Origin: CAJWOS01 sp964502005
Lineage (GTDB): Bacteria; Myxococcota_A; UBA796; UBA2385
Direction of reading: 5' to 3'
DNA length: 64,000 nucleotides
Assembly (NCBI GenBank): GCA_964502005.1
Contig: CAZCUX010000006.1
Span: 124,001 to 188,000 of the forward strand
The stretch's first letter is position 1, and each line of letters opens with the position of its first letter. The notes beneath the pieces are model-generated. The model saw nothing but the letters and a program-made list of their open reading frames with translations. It was not told the DNA's origin and did not search any database. Below, piece by piece: positions 56,189-64,000 of this stretch. The position numbers were made by a program, and so were the translations under genes.

Positions 56189-59100
56189 GACCCCTCCGAG
56201 CCAAGCCGTTCGCCGGGGCCTCGACGGCCACCGGCGCGTAACGACCACCAGCGGGGTCAACGACGGTAGGGGTCGCGTCGGCGCCGCCCATTGCGTTGAC
56301 GATTTCGCCGAGGGTGCGGAGCGCGCCGAGAGAGCTGGCGTCGATGCCGGCAAGCTCCGGGGCTTGTTCTTGGACCGCGGAGAGGATTTCGACGCGCTTG
56401 ATAGAGTCGACGCCGAGGTCGCCTTCGAGGTCCATGTCAAGGGACAGCATATCGGCGGGGTAGCCGGTCTTGTCCGCGACAACAGCGAGCATCAGGGCGT
56501 TGAGGTCGCGACCCGAAGCGGCGGGGGCGGCGGCGGACGGGGCGGGTGCTGCGACAGCGGCAGCGACGGCGGTGGTTCCGCCCATCGCGTTGACAATTTC
56601 GCCGAGGGTGCGGAGGGCGCCCAGCGAGCTGGCGTCGATGCCGGCGAGCTCGGGGGCCTGTTCTTGGACCGCAGACAAGATTTCCACGCGCTTGATAGAG
56701 TCAACGCCGAGGTCGCCTTCGAGGTCCATATCAAGGGACAGCATGTCGGCGGGGTAGCCGGTCTTTTCGGCGACGACGGCGAGCATGAGGGCGTTCAGGT
56801 CGCGGCCCGTAGTGGCGGGTGCCGCGGGCGCGGGTGCTGCGGGCGCGGGTGCTGCGGGTGCGGCGGTGGTTCCGCCCATCGCGCTGACGATTTCGCCGAG
56901 GGTGCGGAGGGCGCCCAGCGAGCTGGCGTCGATGCCGGCGAGCTCGGGGGCCTGCTCTTGGACGGCGGAGAGGATTTCGACGCGCTTGATGGAGTCAACG
57001 CCGAGGTCGCCTTCAAGGTCCATGTCGAGGGAGAGCATGTCGGCGGGGTAGCCGGTCTTTTCGGCGACAACGGCGAGCATGAGGGCGTTGAGGTCGCGGC
57101 CAGCGGGCTTGGCGGCGACGGGCGCAGGAGCCGCCACCACCGCTGCAGGCTTGGCGACGACGGGGGCCGCCACAGGAGCCGGTGCGGGTGCTGCAACAGG
57201 CGCCGGAGCAGCGACGACGGGAGCTGGGACCGGAGCGGCCATCACGGGCGCCGCCATCACGGGCGCCGCGACAGGCGCGGGCATCACGGGCGCTGCGACG
57301 GGCGCGGGGGCTGCGGCAACGGTCACCATCGGAGCCAGGGCCGCGGCAGGCACACCGGAACCCGAAAGCACCGTCGCAAGGCCCATAAAGCTGGTCTCAG
57401 CAGCCTTGAGGAACGCGGCGTGGCTATCGGCCATCGACCGCTGGAACGCGGCGTGGGCTTCGGCGGTTTGGCGCTGGGTTTCCTGCCATGCGGTGACCCA
57501 AGCAAGCTGAACGGACGGAGGGGTGGCGTTGGACATAGAAACCTCGTGGCGCGGCGTGGGCGCAGGTGCGGGCGCGATGGACGCCGCGACGGGGGAGGGG
57601 GAAGATACGGTGGTCGAAGCGGGTGCGGTCGAAGTGGGTGCGGTCGAGGGGGTCGGCTTGGGAGAAGGGGCCGACGGGGCCGCAGCGGGTTTGGGGGCCG
57701 GTGCCTTGGGGGCCGCGGTGTCCACCGGACGGGCCGCGGCGGCGGGCACTTCGGGGTTCTTGGGCGCGCGGGCAGCGGCGCCCCCCTGGGGCGGGTACGG
57801 CTTGCCGTAGTTGGAGCCGTCGATGGGGATAGCAATCTTCGGCTTCTCGGCGGCTGAAGGGTCTTCGGCGGGACGAATTCCAGCCAAGAGTCCTTGCAGA
57901 TTCATCGCGCGACCGTCGGCGACGAGCGTGGCCAATGCAGACAGCAAGGACTGCACGCCGTCGGCGCCTTTGCGGTCGGTGGCAACGGCGACGTGTGCCT
58001 TCTTCTTGAGAATCGTGCCGACGAGGCCGGTCAGCACGTTGCCCGGCCCGACTTCGACAAAGCAGCGCACACCATCGGCCCACATGCCTTCAATCATGTC
58101 AACAAAGCGCACCGGACGGGCAATCTGGCTGGCGAGACCTGCGCGAATCGCCGTGGGGTCGGCCGGGTACGGCGCGGCTTCCGCGTTGGACCATGCGGGA
58201 AGGCGCGGGGCATCGACGGCGATGCCATCGAGGAACGCGCCGTAGGGCACCGATGCGCCAGCGACGATGGGCGAGTGGAAGGCCGTGGCGACGGGAATGC
58301 GCACGGTCATTACACCGGCGGCGTCGAGGGCGGCCATTGCCGCTGCAACGGCAGGCACGGGGCCCGAAATCACGGTCTGCTTGGGCGAGTTGTGGTTGGC
58401 CAAGACCACGTCTGGGTGCTGGTCTGCCAATACATCGGCGACCTGCTTGGCCGAACCGCGTGCGGCGGCCATCGTGCCTTCGGTGGTGGCGGCTGCTTCG
58501 GCCATACGGGCGCCCCGTTCTTGGGACGCAGCAAAGAACGCTTCGGTCGACAACGCGCCAGCCGCGTGCAGTGCGGTCAGCTCGCCGTAGCTATGGCCGC
58601 CGACTTGTGCGGCTTCGAGTCCGACAGATTGCAGCATGCGGAGCACGGCCAAGCTCGCGACACCAATCGCAGGCTGCGCGTTTTGGGTCGCGGTGAGCTG
58701 GTCGGCGAGGGCCGCCTTTTCGTCGGCCGAGAACACGGGCCGCGGAAACACGGTGTTGTGGGTGTTGAGGCCCGCGGTATGGGCGTCGTCCCAAGCGGAA
58801 ATCGCGGCATCGAAGGTGGTGGCGAGGTTGCCGCCCATTCCGAGGTATTGGCTGCCTTGGCCGGGGAACAAAAACGCGACGGTTCCCGTGGCGGCGCCGG
58901 TTCCAAAGGTGCAGCCCGCGAGCTTCTTGGGCAAACCGGTAGGGTCTGCGGAGAGGGCGTCGGCGGCGGCGGTCAGCTTGGTCGCGAGGTCGGCGTCGGA
59001 GTCGGCGATGACCGCCAAGCGGGCGCCATGGGCGGCGTCGTAGGCGGCTTGGGTGGTGCGGGCCAAGTAGGGCAAGGCCGTGGGGACGCCGGATTTGCCA

Positions 59101-60605
59101 TGCTTGGTGGCGAAGGCGGCGTATTTGCGGGCGTCGGCGATGACGGCTTGCGCGTCTGCGCCGGTGACGACGACGAGGTGCGATGTCAAGGCATCGGTTC
59201 GAAGTTGCCGCAAGGGTCCGGTGTATTCTTCGACGGCGAGGTGGAAGTTGGAGCCGCCGAAGCCAAACGAAGACACGCCGGCGCGCCGGGGGTGGTCGGC
59301 GCCGCGAATCCAGGGACGGGTCTCGGTGTTGACGTAGAGGCCCGTGGTTTCGAGCGCCAACGCGGGGTTGGGGCGGTCGACCTTGATGGTGGGCGGCAAG
59401 ACGCGGTTGTTGACGGCCAACACTGCCTTGAAGAAGCCGGCGGCGCCAGCAGCGGCCTTCGTGTGGCCGATTTGGGACTTCACGGAGCCAAGGGCGCACC
59501 ACTGGCGCTCTTCTCGGCCACATTCGTCGAAGACGGTCTTGAGACCCTCAAACTCGGCGGCGTCACCGGCTTTCGTGCCGGTGCCGTGGGCTTCCACCAA
59601 CTCGACGGTCTCGGCGCCGTAGCCCGCGCGCTCGTATGCGCGGCGAATCGCTTTGGCCTGGCCGCGGGGAAGCGGGGCGTAGACGCTCTTTGCGCGACCA
59701 TCGGAGCTAGAGCCCACGCCCTTGAGCACGGCATAAATACGGTCGCCGTTGGCTTCGGCGTCGGCCAGCCGCTTGAGGAGGAACATACCGATGCCTTCGC
59801 CCAGCATCGTCCCGTCGGCTTGGTCGCTGAACGGCCGCACATCGCCGGTGGGGCTGAGTGCGGGCGTCTTCGAGAAGCACATATACATAAAGATGTCGTT
59901 CATGGTGTCGACGCCACCGCAAATGACGGCGTCGGAGTCACCGAGGTACAGCTCTTGCACCGCCATCTGCATGGCCGAGAACGTGCTCGCACACGCTGCA
60001 TCGGTGACGCAGTTGGTGCCGCCGAGGTCGAGGCGGTTGGCGATGCGGCCGGCGACGACGTTGCCGAGCAAGCCGGGGAAGGTGGCCTCGGTCCAGTCGG
60101 CGTAGTGCGACGAGATGGTCTTTACGGCTTCCTGCACCTTGCTTTCGGGGAGGCCGACCTTTCGCAGCGCATTGGCCCACACCGGATGCTGGAGGCGGCT
60201 CACCATCGTGCCCAGCAGCTCTTGGGCGCTCGTGACGCCGAGGATACACGACAAGCGGTTGCGGTCGATGCTGTTGCTCAGCGCGGCGTCGTCCAGCACC
60301 TTTTGCGCGAAAATGAGCGCCAGGAGCTGGCTGGTGTCCGTCTGGGACATCAAGCTCGGAGGAACGCCCCAGCCCAAGGCGTCAAAGTCGACCTTGGGAA
60401 TAAAGCCGCCCCGGCTCGCGTAGGTGTGGTCGGGCTTCGACTTGTCTTCATCGAAGTAGTCGGCAATCAACCAGTGCGACTGGGGCACATCGGTGATGAG
60501 GTCGCGGCCGGCGAGGATATCGCGCCAGAAACCCGTAGAGTCGGTAGAGCCCGGAAACAGCGCGCTGACGCCGACGACGGCGATGGGGGGACGATTGGTA
60601 GTCAT
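56175..60605 (-). CDS. pfa2: PUFA synthase Pfa2, N-terminal part (KS-AT-ACPx3), 0-frame product
   Basis: Protein of 1476 aa as read without frameshift. Ketosynthase 1-460 has the full Cys-His-His set (DAACASTFSAM, VEAHGTGTKAGD, SVKSQIGHTKAAAG). The malonyl-CoA acyltransferase (about 570-880) has LFPGQGSQYLGMG and GHSYGELTALH. An Ala/Pro linker with a helical EAHAAFQRSMADSHAAFLKA segment precedes three near-identical acyl carrier domains (about 1168-1441), each with the phosphopantetheine Ser in GVDSIK. The 0-frame ends ...NGLARRGLSPA just past ACP3, at TAG 56177-56175. The second of two adjoining ATGs (60605) is better spaced from GAGG than the first (60608). 23 bp or so after pfa1. Confidence 0.93.
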   Translation of the reverse strand: MTTNRPPIAVVGVSALFPGSTDSTGFWRDILAGRDLITDVPQSHWLIADYFDEDKSKPDHTYASRGGFIPKVDFDALGWGVPPSLMSQTDTSQLLALIFAQKVLDDAALSNSIDRNRLSCILGVTSAQELLGTMVSRLQHPVWANALRKVGLPESKVQEAVKTISSHYADWTEATFPGLLGNVVAGRIANRLDLGGTNCVTDAACASTFSAMQMAVQELYLGDSDAVICGGVDTMNDIFMYMCFSKTPALSPTGDVRPFSDQADGTMLGEGIGMFLLKRLADAEANGDRIYAVLKGVGSSSDGRAKSVYAPLPRGQAKAIRRAYERAGYGAETVELVEAHGTGTKAGDAAEFEGLKTVFDECGREERQWCALGSVKSQIGHTKAAAGAAGFFKAVLAVNNRVLPPTIKVDRPNPALALETTGLYVNTETRPWIRGADHPRRAGVSSFGFGGSNFHLAVEEYTGPLRQLRTDALTSHLVVVTGADAQAVIADARKYAAFATKHGKSGVPTALPYLARTTQAAYDAAHGARLAVIADSDADLATKLTAAADALSADPTGLPKKLAGCTFGTGAATGTVAFLFPGQGSQYLGMGGNLATTFDAAISAWDDAHTAGLNTHNTVFPRPVFSADEKAALADQLTATQNAQPAIGVASLAVLRMLQSVGLEAAQVGGHSYGELTALHAAGALSTEAFFAASQERGARMAEAAATTEGTMAAARGSAKQVADVLADQHPDVVLANHNSPKQTVISGPVPAVAAAMAALDAAGVMTVRIPVATAFHSPIVAGASVPYGAFLDGIAVDAPRLPAWSNAEAAPYPADPTAIRAGLASQIARPVRFVDMIEGMWADGVRCFVEVGPGNVLTGLVGTILKKKAHVAVATDRKGADGVQSLLSALATLVADGRAMNLQGLLAGIRPAEDPSAAEKPKIAIPIDGSNYGKPYPPQGGAAARAPKNPEVPAAAARPVDTAAPKAPAPKPAAAPSAPSPKPTPSTAPTSTAPASTTVSSPSPVAASIAPAPAPTPRHEVSMSNATPPSVQLAWVTAWQETQRQTAEAHAAFQRSMADSHAAFLKAAETSFMGLATVLSGSGVPAAALAPMVTVAAAPAPVAAPVMPAPVAAPVMAAPVMAAPVPAPVVAAPAPVAAPAPAPVAAPVVAKPAAVVAAPAPVAAKPAGRDLNALMLAVVAEKTGYPADMLSLDMDLEGDLGVDSIKRVEILSAVQEQAPELAGIDASSLGALRTLGEIVSAMGGTTAAPAAPAPAAPAPAAPATTGRDLNALMLAVVAEKTGYPADMLSLDMDLEGDLGVDSIKRVEILSAVQEQAPELAGIDASSLGALRTLGEIVNAMGGTTAVAAAVAAPAPSAAAPAASGRDLNALMLAVVADKTGYPADMLSLDMDLEGDLGVDSIKRVEILSAVQEQAPELAGIDASSLGALRTLGEIVNAMGGADATPTVVDPAGGRYAPVAVEAPANGLARRGLSPA
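56184..56200 (-). promoter_or_regulatory. Putative prfB-like +1 programmed ribosomal frameshift site in pfa2
   Basis: Minus-strand sequence CTC GGA GGG GTC TTT CA. In the 0-frame it reads CGG AGG GGT CTT TCA CCG GCG TAG. A Shine-Dalgarno-like GGAGG (56197-56193) is followed by three bases and then CTT-T (56189-56186). E. coli prfB has AGGGGG-TAT-CTT-T, with the same three-base spacing between the GG(N)GG core and CTT. Slippage of the Leu tRNA from CTT to TTT puts the ribosome in the KR-DH frame at CAC. The 0-frame A-site codon is TCA, a codon expected to be rare at this GC content; prfB has the stop TGA there. A 0-frame stop follows after two more codons. A miscalled G4 run is the main alternative. 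Confidence 0.6.
56287..57103 (-). repeat. Three tandem acyl-carrier-protein repeats in pfa2
   Basis: Three direct repeats of about 230 bp (about 56876-57103, 56579-56809 and 56287-56512) separated by Ala/Pro-coding linkers. Each encodes an ACP of about 76 residues (GRDLNALMLAVVA...GVDSIKRVEIL...TLGEIV). At the protein level they differ at only two or three positions, and the DNA is also very similar, which suggests recent duplication or gene conversion. In PUFA synthases the number of ACPs sets the yield. Confidence 0.9.
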
Positions 60606-60631
60606 CATTGCCTCAAGAGGGGGGTCGGCGC

Positions 60632-62266
60632 TCAGGCGAGCGGACGGGGCCGGAAATCAAAAGCGGTTGCAGGAACGGGCACACCGAACGACCGGAGCTG
60701 GTGGGCTCGGGTGACGACGGCTGCGCCTTCAAGGAGGTTGCGGGCGACCTGGACCACGGTGCGGTTTTCCGCCGGTTCGAGGAAGCTGCCGCGCGCCCAA
60801 TCGTTGAATGCGCCTTGGGCGGGACCGCACCAGATTTGGTAGTCCACGGCGCGGTCGGGCACGCCTTGGATGGCCCAGCGGGACGCTTGGCCGAGGTACG
60901 CGCGGAATACGAGCGCCATTTGGTGCTTGGGGTCGCGCTCGGCGCGGGCGACTTCGTGGGGGTCGCGGCCCGCCCAGAACGCGCGCGTGGATGCCCAGGC
61001 TTCGTCGATGGTCTGTCGAAGCAGTTTTTCGACAAACTCGCGCTCCTCGCGGGGGAGCGACGAAAGCGATGGGTATTGCTTATACAGCTCATACAATCGG
61101 CGGCCGCGCACCGCAAACATTGTGCCCCGGCGCAAAACTTGCACCTCGACGCCCATCTCGAACATATCGGCCGCGGGCGCCATAATGACATCGGCGATGC
61201 CCGCTTGGCACAACTGGCCGCGGCCTTGGGCGCTCAGGCCCGATTCTACACAGGCTTGGTTGACCGAGCCGGTGAGGATGAAGTCTGCGCCCAGCGCAAA
61301 TGCGGCGGCGGCGGCGTTGGGAGTGCCGATGCCGCCGGCTGCACCCAGGCGAATCGGGCGGCGGTAGCCAAACGTCGCGACCACTTCGTCGCGGAGGCGC
61401 TGAATGGTGGGGAAGAGAGCTGTGAGGGGCCGGTTGTCGGTATGTCCGCCGGAGTCGGACTCGACGATATAATCTTCGGCGACGGGGACTTCGCGGGCAA
61501 GTCTTGCTTCGGATTCGGTGAGGAGGCCTTTTTTGACCAGCGAATCCAGCAACGAAGCGGGGGCGGGCTCCATGAACCGGCGCGCGACTTCTGGACGGCT
61601 GATTTTCGCGAAGACGGCGTGACGGCGCTGAATTCGGCCTTCTGCATCGCGGGTGAGACCCGTCGCGGCATAGCGCACAATCGACTCGGTGAGGCCCATA
61701 AAGGCCGCGGCGCTGACCCGGCGCACACCCCGACGAATATAGAGGTCGGCGATTTCCGCCTCCACCATTGGTTCGTTCGGTGAGTGAATGAAGTTACAGC
61801 CCCAGGGGGTCGCGCCGCGGGCGACGTCGCCGTCTCCCAAAGCGGCTTGGAGTCTGTCGATGGCCTCCGCGACGCGGGCGGGGGTGAGACCGGCGGCACC
61901 AAACATGCCGAGAAACCCTGCTCTCGACATCTCGATGACCATGTCCGTTGTAGCGATGCCGTTGGCCATCGCGCCTTGGACGTAGGCGAAGCGCGTGCCA
62001 TGGACCTCGCAGAAGGTGCGGTTGCCGAGCCATTCGGGGTACAGCGCGGGAAGTTGGCCCAAAACCGGCCAGCCAGCGACGCCGGGTGCGGCAAAGGCGA
62101 GGTGGCCGTCGAGGCCTACGCCGACTGCGCCCGTGGAGGGATCGCGGACGACGCTAGCGGGAGCCCGCACAGCAGGCACCATTTCGGCGACAGCGGCGGG
62201 ATGGAATGCGGCCGGGTTGGCTCCGGGAATCCAGAGCAAAGCGGCGGGAGTGGGCGCGGCGGCCAT
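60632..62266 (-). CDS. pfa1: PUFA synthase enoyl reductase Pfa1 (PfaD-like)
   Basis: FMN-dependent trans-acting enoyl reductase (544 aa) that saturates enoyl intermediates on the Pfa2 carrier domains. The PfaD-type TIM barrel is clear: FAYVQGAMANGIATTDMVIEM, GLTPARVAEAIDRLQAALG, NFIHSPNEPMVEAEIADLY, IRLGAAGGIGTPNAAAAAF and GADFILTGSVNQACVESG. The C-terminal helical region (RDPKHQMALVFRAYLGQASRWAIQG) is typical too. AAGGA precedes the ATG by eight bases. First gene of the pfa operon. The upstream spacer 62267-62515 should hold the promoter, but no convincing consensus was found. A phosphopantetheinyl transferase (pfaE) is not in the window. Confidence 0.95.
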   Translation of the reverse strand: MAAAPTPAALLWIPGANPAAFHPAAVAEMVPAVRAPASVVRDPSTGAVGVGLDGHLAFAAPGVAGWPVLGQLPALYPEWLGNRTFCEVHGTRFAYVQGAMANGIATTDMVIEMSRAGFLGMFGAAGLTPARVAEAIDRLQAALGDGDVARGATPWGCNFIHSPNEPMVEAEIADLYIRRGVRRVSAAAFMGLTESIVRYAATGLTRDAEGRIQRRHAVFAKISRPEVARRFMEPAPASLLDSLVKKGLLTESEARLAREVPVAEDYIVESDSGGHTDNRPLTALFPTIQRLRDEVVATFGYRRPIRLGAAGGIGTPNAAAAAFALGADFILTGSVNQACVESGLSAQGRGQLCQAGIADVIMAPAADMFEMGVEVQVLRRGTMFAVRGRRLYELYKQYPSLSSLPREEREFVEKLLRQTIDEAWASTRAFWAGRDPHEVARAERDPKHQMALVFRAYLGQASRWAIQGVPDRAVDYQIWCGPAQGAFNDWARGSFLEPAENRTVVQVARNLLEGAAVVTRAHQLRSFGVPVPATAFDFRPRPLA

Positions 62267-62515
62267 GTCGTCGTCCTTGGAGTACGCCAGCTTTGGCAGG
62301 CGAGACTTCGGGCAATGAACAAAAGGGCCGGCCGGATAACGGACAGACTGGATTGCTGTGTCATCGCTGCGTCACAGGCCCGTGATTCAACGGAAACCAG
62401 CGGCAGCAGGGTGGGGTTCATCCCCTTTTCGAGTCAGGGGACATGACAAACACGAACCACCCGCCGCCGCAAGGGGGCGCGCGCGTGGGGTCGTTTGGCT
62501 CGGGGTCGTGCGTGT

Positions 62516-62941
62516 TCATGTTTCAAGGGGTCCGGGTATGAGCTCCACACGCGCAAGGTATTCTCGCAGTGCGGCGAGGCCGTCGCGTGCGCCGGCGAGG
62601 TCGTCGCGCAAGCAGGCGCGCTGGATGCGGGCGCAAGCGTGGGTAATGGGCGCAAAACCATAGGCCGCGCCGGTTCCTTTGAACTTATGGGCGATAGAGA
62701 GCATGCCTTTGAGGTCTATGGGGCCATCGGGATGGACGTATTGTCCCATTTGGGCCGCCGCGCGACCGGCCTCGTCGAGGTACATCGGGGCGAGGTCGGC
62801 GAGGAGAGGGTCGAGCGCGACGCGAATCGGGACCGGTGCTGCCGACACCCGCGGCGTCAATGTCCTCTCCCGCTTGGGATGCCGCCGGGGGACCGGGTGA
62901 ATGGCCGGCAGGTTGGTCGGCGTTCGTTGCATCGGCGACAT
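62516..62941 (-). CDS. Histidine phosphotransfer (HPt) domain protein
   Basis: Protein of 141 aa. Residues 1-45 are Pro/Arg-rich and likely disordered; about 50-135 form an HPt four-helix domain with the phospho-accepting His in LSIAHKFKGTGAAYGF (usual form H-x-x-K-G). No kinase or receiver is fused. It could relay phosphate from an orphan hybrid kinase such as the one at 27229-29877. The frame is open far upstream (to 63325), but GGGAG nine bases before the ATG at 62941 and the lack of any recognisable sequence beyond it support this start. Confidence 0.8.
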   Translation of the reverse strand: MSPMQRTPTNLPAIHPVPRRHPKRERTLTPRVSAAPVPIRVALDPLLADLAPMYLDEAGRAAAQMGQYVHPDGPIDLKGMLSIAHKFKGTGAAYGFAPITHACARIQRACLRDDLAGARDGLAALREYLARVELIPGPLET

Positions 62942-63412
62942 CGTGCACGCTCCCAGTGGGACGGTTCCCGAGACAAAGCAGTCAACATAGACACGGAAAT
63001 GCCGGGAAACAGGAACGCGAGCTCGTTCGCAAGAACGGCACCGCGCCTTCATCCAGGCGTGTGGACACCCGCACCGCGGTTTCCGCGGGCGAGACTCTGG
63101 CTCGCCCGCTGCCGCGGAGACCGAAGGGCTCCGCGGCCCGCCAAAGACCTTGGCTTTGGCGGCCTCTCCCCCATCCCGTCCATGGCAAGGGAGCGTGGGC
63201 AATTCCTGCGGGCGCAGCGAACGGGAACATCGTGCCTCCGACGGACGACGCACCGGGAAGAGGGGTGCGAGGTCGCGACATCCGGGGTGGTTCAGGATGG
63301 GGAACGGAAGTCGTGGAACGACCATGAGGCTCCATGGCCCTTCGCTTGGTAATTGCGGGCAATTGAGGAATCATTCTCGGGATTGCGTTGGAATTCGTGG
63401 AAGCCAGACGCG
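62942..63412. other. Non-coding spacer between the HPt gene and ftsZ
   Basis: No credible gene on either strand. A perfect 8-bp hairpin (CGGGCGAG/CTCGCCCG, 63086-63108) is the only clear structure. The minus-strand frame is open but encodes Arg/Pro-rich sequence with no family resemblance. The promoter of the HPt gene must lie here. Confidence 0.5.
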
Positions 63413-63413
63413 A

Positions 63414-63438
63414 AAAAGGCCGCGCGAGGCGGCCTTTT
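63414..63438 (-). terminator. Rho-independent terminator of ftsZ
   Basis: A perfect 10-bp stem AAAAGGCCGC/GCGGCCTTTT with a 5-nt loop, flanked by A5 and T4 runs, 39 bp past the ftsZ stop. It could act in both directions. Confidence 0.85.
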
Positions 63439-63477
63439 GGCGAACAATACGGGAGACGGTGTGTCCGGCCCGCTTGC

Positions 63478-64000
63478 TCAGTCGACGTTGCGGAAGAACG
63501 TCGGGATATCGTAGTCGTCGGGGTTTAGACCGCTCGCCAAAGAAGGCGAAGACGAGCGCGGGCTGGGAGCCTGGCCGCCGCGGTTGTTGCTGTTGACGAC
63601 GCGGCGGACGCGGCTTTCGATATCGGGCGTGGCCTTGATCCAGCTCTCTTCGAAGCCCGTGGCGATGACCGTGACCCGCACTTCATCCTTGAGCGACTCG
63701 TCGACCACCCAGCCCCAGATGACGTTGGCGTCTTCGTGGGCTTCTTCCTGAATCATGTTGGACGCCTCGTAGGCCTCGAACAGGGTCAGCGCGGAGTTCG
63801 CGGTGATGTTGATGAGCACGCTGGTGGCGCCGGCGATGCTCACATCATCCAAGAGGGGCGACGAAATGGCCTTCTGGGCGGCTTCGACGGTCTTGTGGTC
63901 GCCTTGGCCGTAGCCGACGCCCATGAGCGCCAAGCCCTTGTTGGACATGATGGTGCGCACGTCGGCGAAGTCGACGTTGACGATGCCCTGGAAGTTGATG
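63478..64000 (-). CDS. ftsZ: Cell division GTPase FtsZ (C-terminal part)
   Basis: The gene enters from the right edge; the last 173 residues are present. They begin within the FtsZ core at NFQGIVNVDFADVRTIM (known in E. coli as NVDFADVRTVM) and continue through MGVGYGQGDHKTVEAAQKAI, SIAGATSVLINITANSALTL and the C-terminal GTPase-activating domain (VRVTVIATGFEESW). A short Ser/Pro linker leads to the conserved C-terminal peptide PDDYDIPTFFRNVD, which binds FtsA and ZipA-type partners. A strong terminator follows. ftsA and the rest of a division cluster are probably just outside the window. Confidence 0.96.
   Translation of the reverse strand, partial: INFQGIVNVDFADVRTIMSNKGLALMGVGYGQGDHKTVEAAQKAISSPLLDDVSIAGATSVLINITANSALTLFEAYEASNMIQEEAHEDANVIWGWVVDESLKDEVRVTVIATGFEESWIKATPDIESRVRRVVNSNNRGGQAPSPRSSSPSLASGLNPDDYDIPTFFRNVD

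Noticed and set aside
56193..56482. KR-DH half of Pfa2 as a separate gene starting at ATG 56482 or a GTG near 56247
   Set aside because: From 56482 the first about 95 residues would be a Ser/Pro-rich shadow of ACP3. The GTG has no ribosome binding site, and behind GGAGG there is no ATG, GTG or TTG at a usable distance. A frameshift or a sequencing error explains the layout better.
57894..60842. A 982-codon open frame on the plus strand opposite pfa2
   Set aside because: It is the mirror of a real, motif-rich gene in GC-rich DNA. Its product is Gly/Arg/Val-rich and has no recognisable domain or ribosome binding site.
62942..63325. A long N-terminal extension of the HPt protein
   Set aside because: The frame is open but Arg/Pro-rich and featureless, and a good ribosome binding site precedes the ATG at 62941.
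1..64000. CRISPR arrays, transposons, prophage or rRNA/tRNA genes
   Set aside because: I saw no regularly spaced short repeats, transposase motifs with terminal repeats, phage structural genes, or cloverleaf/rRNA sequences by eye. A covariance-model tRNA search was not possible here.

Overview
The window is GC-rich, densely packed and bacterial. Several features point to Myxococcota or a related former deltaproteobacterial lineage: a three-gene polyunsaturated fatty acid (PUFA) synthase locus in the pfa1-pfa2-pfa3 order with an acyltransferase domain at the end of Pfa3, as in myxobacteria; an AgmX/PglI-like module in an alpha-2-macroglobulin-type protein; and a complete Tad/Flp pilus locus. 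The lineage is an inference, since there is no rRNA gene here. I saw no tRNA, CRISPR array, insertion sequence or phage gene.

Layout: (1) 1-7.6 kb, minus strand: Tad pilus assembly genes (tadB partial, cpaF, cpaE, cpaC, cpaB, cpaA) behind three flp pilin genes that encode the same mature pilin. (2) 7.7-9.5 kb: RNase D and an overlapping unknown gene. (3) 9.7-20.9 kb, minus: a tightly coupled run starting with a five-gene oligopeptide-type ABC importer with unusual insertions, followed by a thioredoxin-like protein, an RluA-type pseudouridine synthase and two GT-C-like membrane proteins. (4) 21.1-27.0 kb: a membrane sulfatase-fold protein, a third GT-C-like protein, a B12-binding radical SAM enzyme and a secreted SUMF1-fold protein whose start codon lies in a hairpin. 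(5) 27.2-29.9 kb: a hybrid histidine kinase. (6) 29.9-36.6 kb: a urate catabolism locus (malate synthase-like, membrane urate oxidase PuuD, allantoinase, an allantoicase-OHCU decarboxylase fusion, HIU hydrolase). (7) 36.7-43.8 kb: a calcium-binding thioredoxin lipoprotein and a two-gene alpha-2-macroglobulin-like system. (8) 43.8-46.3 kb: prmC, a small exported protein and a tetraheme cytochrome c. (9) 46.4-62.3 kb, minus: the PUFA synthase. (10) 62.5-64 kb: a lone HPt protein and the C-terminal half of ftsZ.

The most interesting signal is inside pfa2. The KS-AT-ACPx3 reading frame stops at 56175, and the KR-DH part continues in the +1 frame with no usable start codon of its own. At the junction sits GGAGG-GGT-CTT-T, which has the same layout and spacing as the +1 programmed frameshift site of release factor 2 (prfB). 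This would give two products: a short KS-AT-ACP3 protein and a full-length protein of about 2194 residues. A miscalled G4 run is the main alternative. An intrinsic-terminator-like hairpin with a UUCG loop between pfa2 and pfa3 suggests a second control point.

The urate locus can take 5-hydroxyisourate, made by PuuD, through to ureidoglycolate, and the malate synthase-like protein could use the resulting glyoxylate. A ureidoglycolate lyase is not visible here.
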